Origin: Burkholderia dolosa
GTDB taxonomy: Bacteria > Pseudomonadota > Gammaproteobacteria > Burkholderiales > Burkholderiaceae
Direction of reading: 5' to 3'
Length of the DNA stretch: 64,000 bases
Assembly: GCF_902499135.1 (NCBI RefSeq)
Contig: NZ_CABVPR010000002.1
Location: 1-64,000, forward strand
The notes under the pieces were generated by a model, which was not told the origin of the DNA, searched no databases, and saw only the letters and a list, made by a program, of their open reading frames with translations. Shown piece by piece: positions 56,068-64,000 of the stretch (within the stretch, counting starts at the first letter, position 1; each line of letters starts with the position of its first letter). The translations under genes and the position numbers were made by a program.

Positions 56068-57666
56068 ATGATCCGTATTCCCGAATGGCGGAAGGTCGCG
56101 CTGTCGTGCGCGATGCTCGCGATGCCGTTCGTCGCCGGCTGCGGCGGCGGCGACGATCCGGGCCCGATCGACGTGCCGCAGTGCTCGGGCAGCGCATGCG
56201 GGCCGAGCGGCCCGATCACGACGCCGCCCGTCGTCACGAAGCTGTGCCCGGACGCGCTCGACTACACGACGACCTACACGGGCGGCGCCGGCAGCGGCGA
56301 ATACGTGAAGGTCCGCTTCGACACCGCGAAGCTGACGTATCAGATGCAGTTCATCGATTCGTCGGTGCCGACGTCGGCCGGCCAGGTCAACGACACGCGC
56401 GCGGGCCTGACGATCAACGGCTCGTTCCACCATCCGACGAACCTGCCGACCGCCGAGCAGAATCGCTGCGCGTTCGTGCTCGACAACGGCGCGACGAGCG
56501 ACGGCGCGTATTCGGTGACGATCAACCGCGCGGATCCGCCGATGCTGTTCGTCGGCAACGGCGTCGTCGGCGGCGGGATTCCGGGCGCGACGATCCAGTT
56601 CGACGGCATTCCGGTCGTGGCCGGCCTCTATCTGGGCACGGTGCCGTCGCGCACGTTCGACTTCTATCCGTTCATCGGCTTCAGCGAAACCGAAACGGAT
56701 TTCACGAAGGTCGCCGGCGTGTACAACGAGGTCGGCATTCACCTGTCGCCGACCGGCAGCGGCTACCAGAGCGCCGCGCCGCAGGGCTGGCAGCCGGACG
56801 TCGTGAACTGGATCCAGACGCTCAATGCGGACGGCTCGTGCACGGCGACGCCGGGCAGCGACTACTCGTGCCAGACGACCGGCACGCCGTGGACGCTGCG
56901 CCGGAACGCGGACGGCACGCCCGACAACGTGTTCGTCAGCAATGCGAGCGCCGGGCTGCCGTATCCGTCCGCGGGCCAGGAGCAGCCGCTCGTGCTGCTG
57001 TCGCCGACGCAGGCGCACGGCGTGATGATCGTCGGCAAGCTGAACGGCGTGCTCGTGCCGATCGTGATCCGCGTCGGCTACTCGCATGCGGATGCGGGCA
57101 ACCTGCTCGCGTCGGTCGCCGATGCGGAAGTCGGGATCTCGATGCTCGCGCCCGCGCAGCCCGTCGCCGCGAACGTGCTGAAAGGCGGCTTCATCGGTGC
57201 GACGAGCGCGTCCGCATGCGGGATCGTGACGTCGGCCGGCCCGACCGGCGCACCGGCCACGTCCGGCCCGAGCTTCAACGCGAACGCCGCGCATCCGGAC
57301 CTGCCCGGCACGTTCAACGGCACGTTCTTCCTGCCCGATGCCGGCAACTGCAGCGACGGCACGGCCGTGTCGACGATCGCCGCGAACTACACGTCGACGC
57401 TGTTCCAGGGCGACACGGCGGCGTTCATCGATCCGCAGACGTCGTCGGTGACCGCGCAGTTCGCGCTCGACTACACGCAGGCATCGCCCGGCAGGATCAA
57501 GGTCACGGCCAACAGCGACTTCAACGCGAAGGGCGCGAACGGCAACGTGGCGATCTTCAGCAAGGGCGACACCGGGTGGATCGTGACGGCCGGCAACATC
57601 TACGCGATGGTCGTCAACAACAGCAAGGTCAACCCGTTCTTCACGGTCGGCGCGTTCGTCCAGTAA
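56068..57666 (+). CDS. DUF2957 lipoprotein, first copy
   Basis: 532 residues from the ATG behind AAAGGAGGGG; a TTG directly before it is out of place. The signal peptide ends in a lipobox (FVAGC, Cys near 25), followed by GGGDDPG. The rest is a beta-rich secreted domain, with KLCPDALDYTTTYTGGAGSGEYVKV and the C-terminal NPFFTVGAFVQ shared with the next gene. DUF2957 proteins are found mainly in Burkholderia; role unknown. An insert of more than 100 residues distinguishes it from its paralogue. Confidence 0.82.
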   Translation: MIRIPEWRKVALSCAMLAMPFVAGCGGGDDPGPIDVPQCSGSACGPSGPITTPPVVTKLCPDALDYTTTYTGGAGSGEYVKVRFDTAKLTYQMQFIDSSVPTSAGQVNDTRAGLTINGSFHHPTNLPTAEQNRCAFVLDNGATSDGAYSVTINRADPPMLFVGNGVVGGGIPGATIQFDGIPVVAGLYLGTVPSRTFDFYPFIGFSETETDFTKVAGVYNEVGIHLSPTGSGYQSAAPQGWQPDVVNWIQTLNADGSCTATPGSDYSCQTTGTPWTLRRNADGTPDNVFVSNASAGLPYPSAGQEQPLVLLSPTQAHGVMIVGKLNGVLVPIVIRVGYSHADAGNLLASVADAEVGISMLAPAQPVAANVLKGGFIGATSASACGIVTSAGPTGAPATSGPSFNANAAHPDLPGTFNGTFFLPDAGNCSDGTAVSTIAANYTSTLFQGDTAAFIDPQTSSVTAQFALDYTQASPGRIKVTANSDFNAKGANGNVAIFSKGDTGWIVTAGNIYAMVVNNSKVNPFFTVGAFVQ

Positions 57667-57736
57667 CCCGTCGCAAACGGATCGCGCCGGCGGCGCATGC
57701 GTCGCCGCCGGCGAATCGACAAACAAGAGGATTCCC

Positions 57737-58990
57737 ATGAATGTGAAGCTCTGGATGGCTGCGGCGGCGCTCGCGCCGGTGCTGGCCGCCTGCGGCGGCG
57801 ACGGCGATCCGCCGCCCGCGCCGGTGGTCAGGCTGTGTCCGCAGACCATCGACTACAACACGGTGTTCGTCGGCGGATCGGGTTCCGGCGAACTCGTGAA
57901 GGTGCAGCTCGACACGACGAAGCTGACGTACCGGATCACGTATCTCGCATCGCCGGTGCCGATCGCGACCGGCACCGTGCAGCCGACGCGCGACGCGGCG
58001 CCGGCCAACGTCGTCGACGGCACGCTGACCGAGGAGACCGGACTGCCGACCGCGAAACTGAACCAGTGCACGTTCCGGATGCAGAACGCGAGCCTCGATC
58101 CGAGCCGGCCTGCGCGGCTGTTCCTCGGCGAAGGCGTGCTCGGCGGCGCGATTCCCGGCGCGACGATCCAGTTCGACGGCGTGATCGGCGTCGGCCGGAT
58201 TCCGAAGACGACGTTCCCGTACTACCCGTTCATCAGCTTCTCGTCGCTCGAGACCGATCTCGCGAAGATCGCCGGCACGTACAACCAGCTCGGCTATCAC
58301 CAGGTGCCGTCGCAGAGCTTCCAGCCGGTGGCGGTCGACGCGCAGTTCGAGATCCGCGCGGACGGCAGCTACGTGGAAACCGACCGCTTCGGCAAGAAGA
58401 ACGGCGGACAGCCGCTCGCGTCGAGCGCGACGGTGAACCAGCCGTTCACGCTGCGCGCCGATGCGCCGGCGTTCCAGTCGCTGAACTACCAGCCGCAGAT
58501 TCCGGCGACGCTGCCGTCGCTCGATCCGGCGAAGGGCGGCAAGGGGATCCTGATCGTCGGCCGGCTGCGCAATCAGCTCGTGCCGATCTTCATCCGCACG
58601 GGCGCGGCGAACGCGGATCTGACGCAGGGCGCGCCGAGCGCGGACGACGAATCGGGCATCTCGTTCCTAAGCCCGCAGACGGCGATCGCGCAGGGTTCGC
58701 AGGACGGCGAATACACCGGCGTCGACAGCGCGTTCGACTATCGCGCGACCGCGCTCGTCGGCACGCAGGCGACGCTGCTCGATCCGTTCAACGCGTCGCA
58801 GGCCGCGCTCACGCGCGCGCTGAACCTCGACTACACGCAGAAGGTGCCGGGCGTCGTCACGACCGTGCACGCGGATGCGGCGTCCGGGCCGGCAACCGGC
58901 AAGTTCGTGTTCACCGGCGGCGTGTTCGGCTTCCTCGACATGAGCGACACGAGCCATCCGTACTTCACCGTCGGCGCGTTCGTGCAGTAA
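57737..58990 (+). CDS. DUF2957 lipoprotein, second copy
   Basis: 417 residues with a lipobox (LAAC, Cys near 19). It shares with the first copy the openings LCPQTIDYNTVFVGGSGSGELVKV, the IPGATIQFDG motif and the end HPYFTVGAFVQ, so the two arose by tandem duplication. Probably surface-exposed or periplasmic. It is 70 bp after the first copy and 73 bp before the OmpW gene. Confidence 0.82.
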   Translation: MNVKLWMAAAALAPVLAACGGDGDPPPAPVVRLCPQTIDYNTVFVGGSGSGELVKVQLDTTKLTYRITYLASPVPIATGTVQPTRDAAPANVVDGTLTEETGLPTAKLNQCTFRMQNASLDPSRPARLFLGEGVLGGAIPGATIQFDGVIGVGRIPKTTFPYYPFISFSSLETDLAKIAGTYNQLGYHQVPSQSFQPVAVDAQFEIRADGSYVETDRFGKKNGGQPLASSATVNQPFTLRADAPAFQSLNYQPQIPATLPSLDPAKGGKGILIVGRLRNQLVPIFIRTGAANADLTQGAPSADDESGISFLSPQTAIAQGSQDGEYTGVDSAFDYRATALVGTQATLLDPFNASQAALTRALNLDYTQKVPGVVTTVHADAASGPATGKFVFTGGVFGFLDMSDTSHPYFTVGAFVQ

Positions 58991-59063
58991 TCGCGGCCGC
59001 GGGCAGACACGGCGTCGCCGCACGCATGCGCGCGGCGCCGGCACAGAACGAGGGGGAGACTTG

Positions 59064-59888
59064 ATGAAGAAGCTGATTGTCGCGGGCGTCGTCGCAGGCG
59101 TGTCGACGCTCGCATCGGCGCAGCAGGCGGGCGACAACGTCGCGACGCTGGGCTGGCTGCACATCATGCCGCAGGATTCGACCAACGGACTGACGACGAA
59201 TCTCGCGAACATGCCGATCAACGGGCCGCTGCGGCTGCCCGGTTCGTTCACGTCGCCGGGCACGAGTCTGACGGTCAACAACGCCGACACCGTCGGCCTG
59301 ACGCTCACGCACTTCTTTACCGACCACATCGCGGTCACGTCGGTGCTCGGCATTCCGCCCGAGTTCTCGCTGACCGGCCACGGCGTGATCCGGCCGCCCG
59401 GGCCGGCCGGCGCGCTCGGCAACGTCGACATGGACAAGTCGTCGAACCAGCCGGCCGTGAAGAACGCGCGGCAGTGGAGCCCGACGGTGATCCTGCAGTA
59501 CTACTTCAACTCGCCGACCGCGAGGTTCCGGCCGTTCGTCGGCATCGGCGTCGCGTATAGCTGGTTCAGCAACATCGAGCTGAACGGCAACTTCGCGAAG
59601 GACATCAACGAGAACCTCGGCAGCGTGCTCGCGGCGGGCGCCGGCAAGCCGGGGCCGACGTCGGTGGAGGGCAAGGCGTCGTCGTCGTTCACGCCGGTCT
59701 ACAACGTCGGCGCGAGCTACGCGATCTCCAAGCATTGGGGACTGACGGCGACGCTCACGTACATGCCGCTGAAGACGTATTCGTCGCTCGTGATCAAGGC
59801 CGCGGACGGCTCGACGCTCGCGACCACGCGCACGCGGCTGAAGGCCGACCCGCTGATCACGTTCGTCGGGATTTCGTACAAGTTCTGA
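59064..59888 (+). CDS. OmpW-family outer membrane protein
   Basis: 274 residues, start behind AGGGGGAG. A signal peptide (cleavage ASA-QQ) and an eight-stranded barrel pattern: NTVGLTLTHFFTDHIAVTSVLGIP, FRPFVGIGVAYSWFSN, YNVGASYAISKHWGLTATLTYMP and the terminal Phe in ISYKF. The family forms small barrels for hydrophobic molecules. It is larger than E. coli OmpW (about 212) because of loop insertions. Confidence 0.85.
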   Translation: MKKLIVAGVVAGVSTLASAQQAGDNVATLGWLHIMPQDSTNGLTTNLANMPINGPLRLPGSFTSPGTSLTVNNADTVGLTLTHFFTDHIAVTSVLGIPPEFSLTGHGVIRPPGPAGALGNVDMDKSSNQPAVKNARQWSPTVILQYYFNSPTARFRPFVGIGVAYSWFSNIELNGNFAKDINENLGSVLAAGAGKPGPTSVEGKASSSFTPVYNVGASYAISKHWGLTATLTYMPLKTYSSLVIKAADGSTLATTRTRLKADPLITFVGISYKF

Positions 59889-60009
59889 GCCGTGCGGCGC
59901 GCATCCGGCGTGCCGTACGGTTTCCTGCGGTCGGCCGGCGGGTCGTTCGCCGCGGGCCGCCGCGTTTTCGGCGGCGTGCCGCCATTTGTGAAGAGAGGGG
60001 GCAGTTCAA

Positions 60010-60513
60010 ATGAGCATTCGTCAAATCGCATCGCTTGTTGCTGCAGTGGCATTCACCGCGGCTTCCGCCGCGCCCGCGTTCGCGGTGACCGTATCGCGCG
60101 CGGACGGTCAGCCGATGAACCCGAACGGCGAACCGTTCTCCGCGTCGGGCCTCACGACGCTCAGCAAGGGGTCGATCAACGCGACCTGCAATGCGACGTT
60201 CAATGGGACGATCACGTCGACCGGCATCGTGAACATCACGTCGACGCAGTTCACCGGCGGCGCGACGTGCGGGCTGATCTCGGGCAGCGCGAGCAGCACC
60301 GCGCCGTGGACCGGGCAGGCGGACAGCACGACGCAGCTGTCGATCAACAACGCGAAGGTGACCGTCACGCTGCTCGGCACCTGCGGGCCGAGCAAGGTCG
60401 TGACGACGTGGAACGACCCGAACTCGTCGCTGACGTTCAACGGCGCGGTGCTGACGCCGGATTGCACGGTGAGCGGCACGGTGTCGACGTCGCCGAAGTT
60501 CCACGTGCAGTAA
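60010..60513 (+). CDS. Secreted PraB-like protein
   Basis: 167 residues with a signal peptide (AFA-VT, near 25). Ser/Thr-rich beta sequence with conserved-looking cysteines in INATCNATFNG, GGATCGLISG, LLGTCGP and TPDCTVSG. It resembles the PraB family (alkane oxidation activator, surface-associated fibre protein in Pseudomonas). The similarity is from memory and moderate. It is the last gene of the secreted cluster. Confidence 0.5.
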   Translation: MSIRQIASLVAAVAFTAASAAPAFAVTVSRADGQPMNPNGEPFSASGLTTLSKGSINATCNATFNGTITSTGIVNITSTQFTGGATCGLISGSASSTAPWTGQADSTTQLSINNAKVTVTLLGTCGPSKVVTTWNDPNSSLTFNGAVLTPDCTVSGTVSTSPKFHVQ

Positions 60514-60742
60514 GCGTCGCGAGCGACGCAGGACGTCCGCTGTGCGCGAGGGCCGTGCGGAATTCAGCGCGGACGTCCGTAGCGTCGATGCGTCGATGTC
60601 GTCGCGAGTATCGGCGCGACGTGCGGCTGCCCGCTTCGCGATCCGGAGCGGGCGGCCGGGCAACGGCCGGCGCGGTACGCACGCCGGCCGAAGCGACGGA
60701 ATCGATCGAATTCCGACTGAAAAGAACCGTTCCGGACGACCC

Positions 60743-61870
60743 ATGCTCACCGATCCATCGAAGTACGACGATGCCCGCGATGCGGCGACCGACCGGCTGC
60801 GCACCGCGGCGTGGCTGCAGTATCTGATCGAACATGCCGGCGATAGCGCTCGCGCGGGCGGTACCGCGAGCTGCGTTGCGGCCGCAGCGTCACATCGAAT
60901 CGGCGAGCGGTCGCATGCGAGCCTGTGCCGCGAAGCGGCGGCGACGCTTGCCGACGTCGCGCCGTGGGTTGCCGCGGATGGCGGCGCTTGCGCGTGCGAG
61001 TCGAGCTGTTCGCGCGATTCGCGTGGCACGTGCGTGCATGTGCCGACCGCCGAGCAGCTGGAGCAGGCCGAGCGCCGATGCGCCGGATCGCGCGCGGTGT
61101 TCGAATCGGCGCACGGCGTGATCGACGCGTGGTCGTTCGACGATCCCGATGTCGGCTGGGCTGCGCTCGAGCGGATCGTGCGCGGGGGCGTGTGCGATAC
61201 GGAGCGCGATCCGCGCGAACCGGATGAACTACGCGAACTAAGCGAATCAGGCGACGCGCGGCGTGCCAAGAACCTGAGAGAACGGGCAGCAGCCGCCGCG
61301 GCGCGCGACCCGATGCCGATGTGTGCCGCCGCCGCGATCGACGCCGCCGTGCTGCGCATCGCGGGCCCGCGTGACGACGCGTCGCGTATCGACGAAATGG
61401 CCGCGCTTGCGATGTTCGCCGCGACGCTTGCCTGCGGCAAACGGATCTCGACCGACGCGTATGGTGGCGCGCACAACCTGATTGCGCGCGCGATTCGATC
61501 GACACGCCGCGATCTGGCGTCCGTCGACGGGCTGCTCGCCGCGCTGTCGGTATGCCGGCTCGAGTGGCTCGTCGGTGCGGGAAGCTTCTGGGCGTATTAC
61601 CTGCTCGCGGGCATCGCGATCGCGGCGCCGGACGTCGTGCGCGAATTCGGACGTCGCTTTCATCGCGACGCGTGGCACACGTGGCTCGACGACGTGCTCG
61701 CGTGGCCGGCGGTCGGCCGTTTCGGGCCGAAAGAGGAGCTGGGATACGCGCGCTTGCGCGACGCGATGAGCCTGACGTCGCGATCGAATCCGATCGTGCG
61801 GGTGAAGCGCACGCGCGCGCAGGCCGTTGCGCGCGCACCGTTTTCGACGAACGTCGGGAAACCGCGTTGA
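60743..61870 (+). CDS. Uncharacterised protein with a Cys-rich segment
   Basis: 375 residues from the ATG at 60743 with only a weak ribosome binding site; upstream frame is open but low in quality. A Cys-rich part (CACESSCSRDSRGTC near 88-102) and a later hydrophobic stretch (GSFWAYYLLAGIAIAAPDVV near 290) stand out. Composition is Ala/Arg/Asp-rich. No family recognised. Confidence 0.45.
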   Translation: MLTDPSKYDDARDAATDRLRTAAWLQYLIEHAGDSARAGGTASCVAAAASHRIGERSHASLCREAAATLADVAPWVAADGGACACESSCSRDSRGTCVHVPTAEQLEQAERRCAGSRAVFESAHGVIDAWSFDDPDVGWAALERIVRGGVCDTERDPREPDELRELSESGDARRAKNLRERAAAAAARDPMPMCAAAAIDAAVLRIAGPRDDASRIDEMAALAMFAATLACGKRISTDAYGGAHNLIARAIRSTRRDLASVDGLLAALSVCRLEWLVGAGSFWAYYLLAGIAIAAPDVVREFGRRFHRDAWHTWLDDVLAWPAVGRFGPKEELGYARLRDAMSLTSRSNPIVRVKRTRAQAVARAPFSTNVGKPR

Positions 61871-61916
61871 CGCACGGCTTGCGACGACGGCAGCGCGCGT
61901 CGTGCACGCCGTGCTC

Positions 61917-61943
61917 GGGCGCCCGAGCGGAGGGCGCCCGTTT
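61917..61943. terminator. GGGCGCCC hairpin between convergent genes
   Basis: Two copies of GGGCGCCC (61917-61924, 61932-61939) can pair with each other around a seven-base loop, followed by GTTT. It lies between the unknown gene and convergent betA and may stop transcription from both sides. Confidence 0.5.
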
Positions 61944-61946
61944 CGA

Positions 61947-63647
61947 TCAGACCGTCTCCGGCTGCCGTGCGGCCTTCGCGACGTTGCGCGCCGGCGCGCC
62001 GTTCGCGACGAAGTAGCGCACGTTCGCACGCGCGAGCGGCTGGCGGCCGCGGATCCGGTCGGCGATCTTCTCCGCGATCATGATCGTCGGCGCGTTCAGA
62101 TTGCCGGTCGTGATGATCGGCATGATCGACGCGTCGACGACGCGCAGCCCTTCGAGCCCGTGCACGCGGCCTTCGCCGTCGACCACGGCCATGTCGTCGT
62201 AGCCCATCTTGCACGAGCACGACGGATGGAACGCGGTCTCGGCGCGCGCGCGCACGAACGCGTCGAGTTCCTTGTCGCTCTTCAGGTCCGCGCCCGGATT
62301 CAGTTCGCGGCCGCGATACCGGTCGAGCGCCGGCTGCCGCATGATCTCGCGCGTCGCGCGAATCGCGTCGCGGAACTCGCGCCAGTCGAGCGCTTCCGCC
62401 ATGTAGTTGAACAGGATGCTCGGATGCGCATGCGGATCGCGCGAGCGCAGCTTCACGCGGCCGCGGCTCGGCGAACGCATCGAACCGACGTGCGCCTGGA
62501 AGCCGTGCATCTCGATCGCGTTCGAGCCGTTGTAGTTGATCGCGACCGGCAGGAAGTGATACTGGATGTTCGGCCACGGATCGTCGTCGCGCGTCCGGAT
62601 GAAGCCGCCGGCCTCGAAGTGGTTGCTCGCGCCGAGGCCCGTGCCGTTCAGCATCCATTCGATGCCGATCTTCGGCTGGTTCCACCACTTGAGCGCCGGA
62701 TACAGCGACACGGGCTCCTTGCACTCGTACTGGATGTACATCTCGAGGTGGTCCTGCAGATTCTGGCCGACGCCGGGCAGGTCGAGCACGATCGGAATGT
62801 CGAGCTCCTTCAGCCATGCGCCGGGGCCGACGCCCGAGCGCTGCAGCAGTTGCGGCGACGCGATCGCGCCGCTGCATACCAGCACTTCGCGGCGCGCATG
62901 CGCGGTCGCGCGCTCGTTGCCGCGCAGATACGTGACGCCCGACGCGCGCTTGCCGTCGAACAGAATGCGATCGGCGAGCGCATGCGTGACGATCTCGAGG
63001 TTCGGCCGTGCCTTCGCCTGGTCGAGATAGCCGCGCGCGGTGCTCGCGCGGCGGCCGCGCGGCGTGACCGTGCGGTCCATCGGGCCGAAGCCTTCCTGCT
63101 GATAGCCGTTCAGATCGTCGGTGCGCGGATAGCCGGCCTGCACGCCGGCCTCGACCATCGCCTCGAACAGCGGATTCACGCCCGGCTTGCTGGTCGTGAC
63201 CGACACGGGGCCGTCGCCGCCGTGGTAGTCGTTCGGGCCGATGTCGCGCGTTTCGGCCTTCTTGAAGTACGGCAGGCAGTCGAGATACGTCCAGTCGTCG
63301 AGCCCCTTGTGCGTCGCCCAGTTGTCGTAGTCGAGCGCGTTGCCGCGGATGTAGCACATCCCGTTGATCAGCGACGAGCCGCCGAGCCCCTTGCCGCGGC
63401 CGCACTCCATCCGGCGGTTGTCCATGTGCGGCTCGGGATCGGTCTCGTATGCCCAGTTGTAGCGGCGCCCCTGCAGCGGATAGGCGAGCGCCGCCGGCAT
63501 CTGCGTGCGGAAGTCGAAGCGGTAGTCGGGCCCGCCCGCCTCGAGCAGCAGCACGGTGACGTCCGGGTCTTCCGTCAGGCGCGTCGCGAGCACGTTGCCC
63601 GCGGAGCCCGCGCCGCAGATGATGTAGTCGTATTCGCGTGTCGTCAC
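61947..63647 (-). CDS. betA: Choline dehydrogenase
   Basis: 566 residues, GMC oxidoreductase. ADP-binding [16 protein letters not shown] at 9-24, LLLEAGG, the [16 protein letters not shown] motif near 87-102 and the active-site His in [11 protein letters not shown] and the conserved [13 protein letters not shown] end. It oxidises choline to betaine aldehyde on the inner membrane. It is 18 bp after betB in the same orientation, as in bet operons. Confidence 0.95.
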   Translation of the reverse strand: MTTREYDYIICGAGSAGNVLATRLTEDPDVTVLLLEAGGPDYRFDFRTQMPAALAYPLQGRRYNWAYETDPEPHMDNRRMECGRGKGLGGSSLINGMCYIRGNALDYDNWATHKGLDDWTYLDCLPYFKKAETRDIGPNDYHGGDGPVSVTTSKPGVNPLFEAMVEAGVQAGYPRTDDLNGYQQEGFGPMDRTVTPRGRRASTARGYLDQAKARPNLEIVTHALADRILFDGKRASGVTYLRGNERATAHARREVLVCSGAIASPQLLQRSGVGPGAWLKELDIPIVLDLPGVGQNLQDHLEMYIQYECKEPVSLYPALKWWNQPKIGIEWMLNGTGLGASNHFEAGGFIRTRDDDPWPNIQYHFLPVAINYNGSNAIEMHGFQAHVGSMRSPSRGRVKLRSRDPHAHPSILFNYMAEALDWREFRDAIRATREIMRQPALDRYRGRELNPGADLKSDKELDAFVRARAETAFHPSCSCKMGYDDMAVVDGEGRVHGLEGLRVVDASIMPIITTGNLNAPTIMIAEKIADRIRGRQPLARANVRYFVANGAPARNVAKAARQPETV

Positions 63648-63665
63648 GACGGTTCTCCTTGGTCC

Positions 63666-64000
63666 TTAGAACACCGGGTTGTAGCGGCCGAGCTCGACCT
63701 GCACCGACTTGATCCGAGTGTAGTGCTCGAGCGTCGTGATGCCGTTCTCGCGTCCGACGCCGGATTGCTTGTATCCGCCAACCGGCATCTCGGCCGGCGA
63801 TTCGCCCCACGTGTTGATCCAGCAGATGCCGGCTTCGAGGCGGTGAATCGTCCGGTGCGCGCGCGACAGGTTCTCCGTCACGACGCCGGCCGCGAGCCCG
63901 TAGTGCGTGTCGTTCGCGCGCGCGATCACTTCGTCTTCCGATTCGAATTCGAGGATGCTCATCACCGGCCCGAAGATTTCCTCGCGCACGATCTTCATGT
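63666..64000 (-). CDS. betB: Betaine aldehyde dehydrogenase, 3' end only
   Basis: About 111 residues visible, cut by the window edge. Aldehyde dehydrogenase C terminus: [57 protein letters not shown] and the end [11 protein letters not shown]. The upstream betA linkage fits BetB, which makes glycine betaine. The catalytic Cys lies outside the window. Confidence 0.93.
   Translation of the reverse strand, partial: MKIVREEIFGPVMSILEFESEDEVIARANDTHYGLAAGVVTENLSRAHRTIHRLEAGICWINTWGESPAEMPVGGYKQSGVGRENGITTLEHYTRIKSVQVELGRYNPVF

Overview
The window is a high-GC proteobacterial chromosome segment with the codon usage and gene families of Burkholderia: an ESPR-type trimeric autotransporter, DUF4148 and DUF2957 proteins, a PACE transporter beside a LysR gene, and many GlxA/AraC and LysR regulators. 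A Burkholderia cepacia complex species or close relative, probably a secondary chromosome, is the best reading; this is inferred from gene content, not from a database search. No rRNA, tRNA, CRISPR array, integrase or insertion sequence was found.

Layout. 0-1.65 kb: the 5' part of a trimeric autotransporter adhesin on the minus strand, with 129-bp tandem repeats and an apparent frameshift, followed by an AT-rich upstream region. 2.8-4.9 kb: a ferritin-like diiron protein, a small unknown protein and an NADPH-dependent FMN reductase. About 5.1 kb: a candidate small RNA. 6.0-10.2 kb: a choline/betaine ABC transporter (proV, proW, choX) with a GbdR-like regulator inserted between permease and binding protein. 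10.3-11.8 kb: a PACE efflux protein with a divergent LysR regulator. 11.9-16.7 kb: a lone CheB domain divergent from a CheB-CheR-PAS-kinase-receiver protein whose reading frame is split at a dnaX-type slippery heptamer. 16.7-21.6 kb: a beta-propeller protein with a MoaD/ThiS-like partner, a SnoaL-like protein, LysR, an Asp/Asn hydroxylase-like protein and two DUF4148 proteins. 21.8-28.7 kb: a tetronate (D-erythronate/L-threonate) catabolic operon with its GntR regulator. 28.9-37.4 kb: a GlxA regulator divergent from sdaA-soxBDAG and a FolB-like gene. 37.5-43.9 kb: a lytic transglycosylase, an OsmU-type osmoprotectant ABC operon, a 2-hydroxyacid dehydrogenase and an OsmC protein. 43.9-55.2 kb: mixed accessory genes (CocE-type hydrolase, an HTH/unknown-protein divergent pair, esterase, DinB-like, YCII, MFS and ABC-2 exporter). 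56-60.5 kb: a secreted/outer-membrane cluster (two DUF2957 lipoproteins, OmpW, a PraB-like protein). 61.9-64 kb: betA and the 3' end of betB.

How the genes work together. The main theme is quaternary amines and one-carbon metabolism. ProVW-ChoX imports choline or betaine, BetA and BetB oxidise choline to glycine betaine, SoxBDAG oxidises sarcosine to glycine and passes the methyl carbon to tetrahydrofolate, and SdaA deaminates serine made from glycine. The steps from betaine to sarcosine (GbcAB, dimethylglycine demethylase) and GlyA are not in the window. OsmU adds a second osmoprotectant importer. The tetronate operon is a separate, complete four-carbon sugar-acid pathway. Most start sites below were set by ribosome binding sites and by four-base ATGA overlaps between genes.
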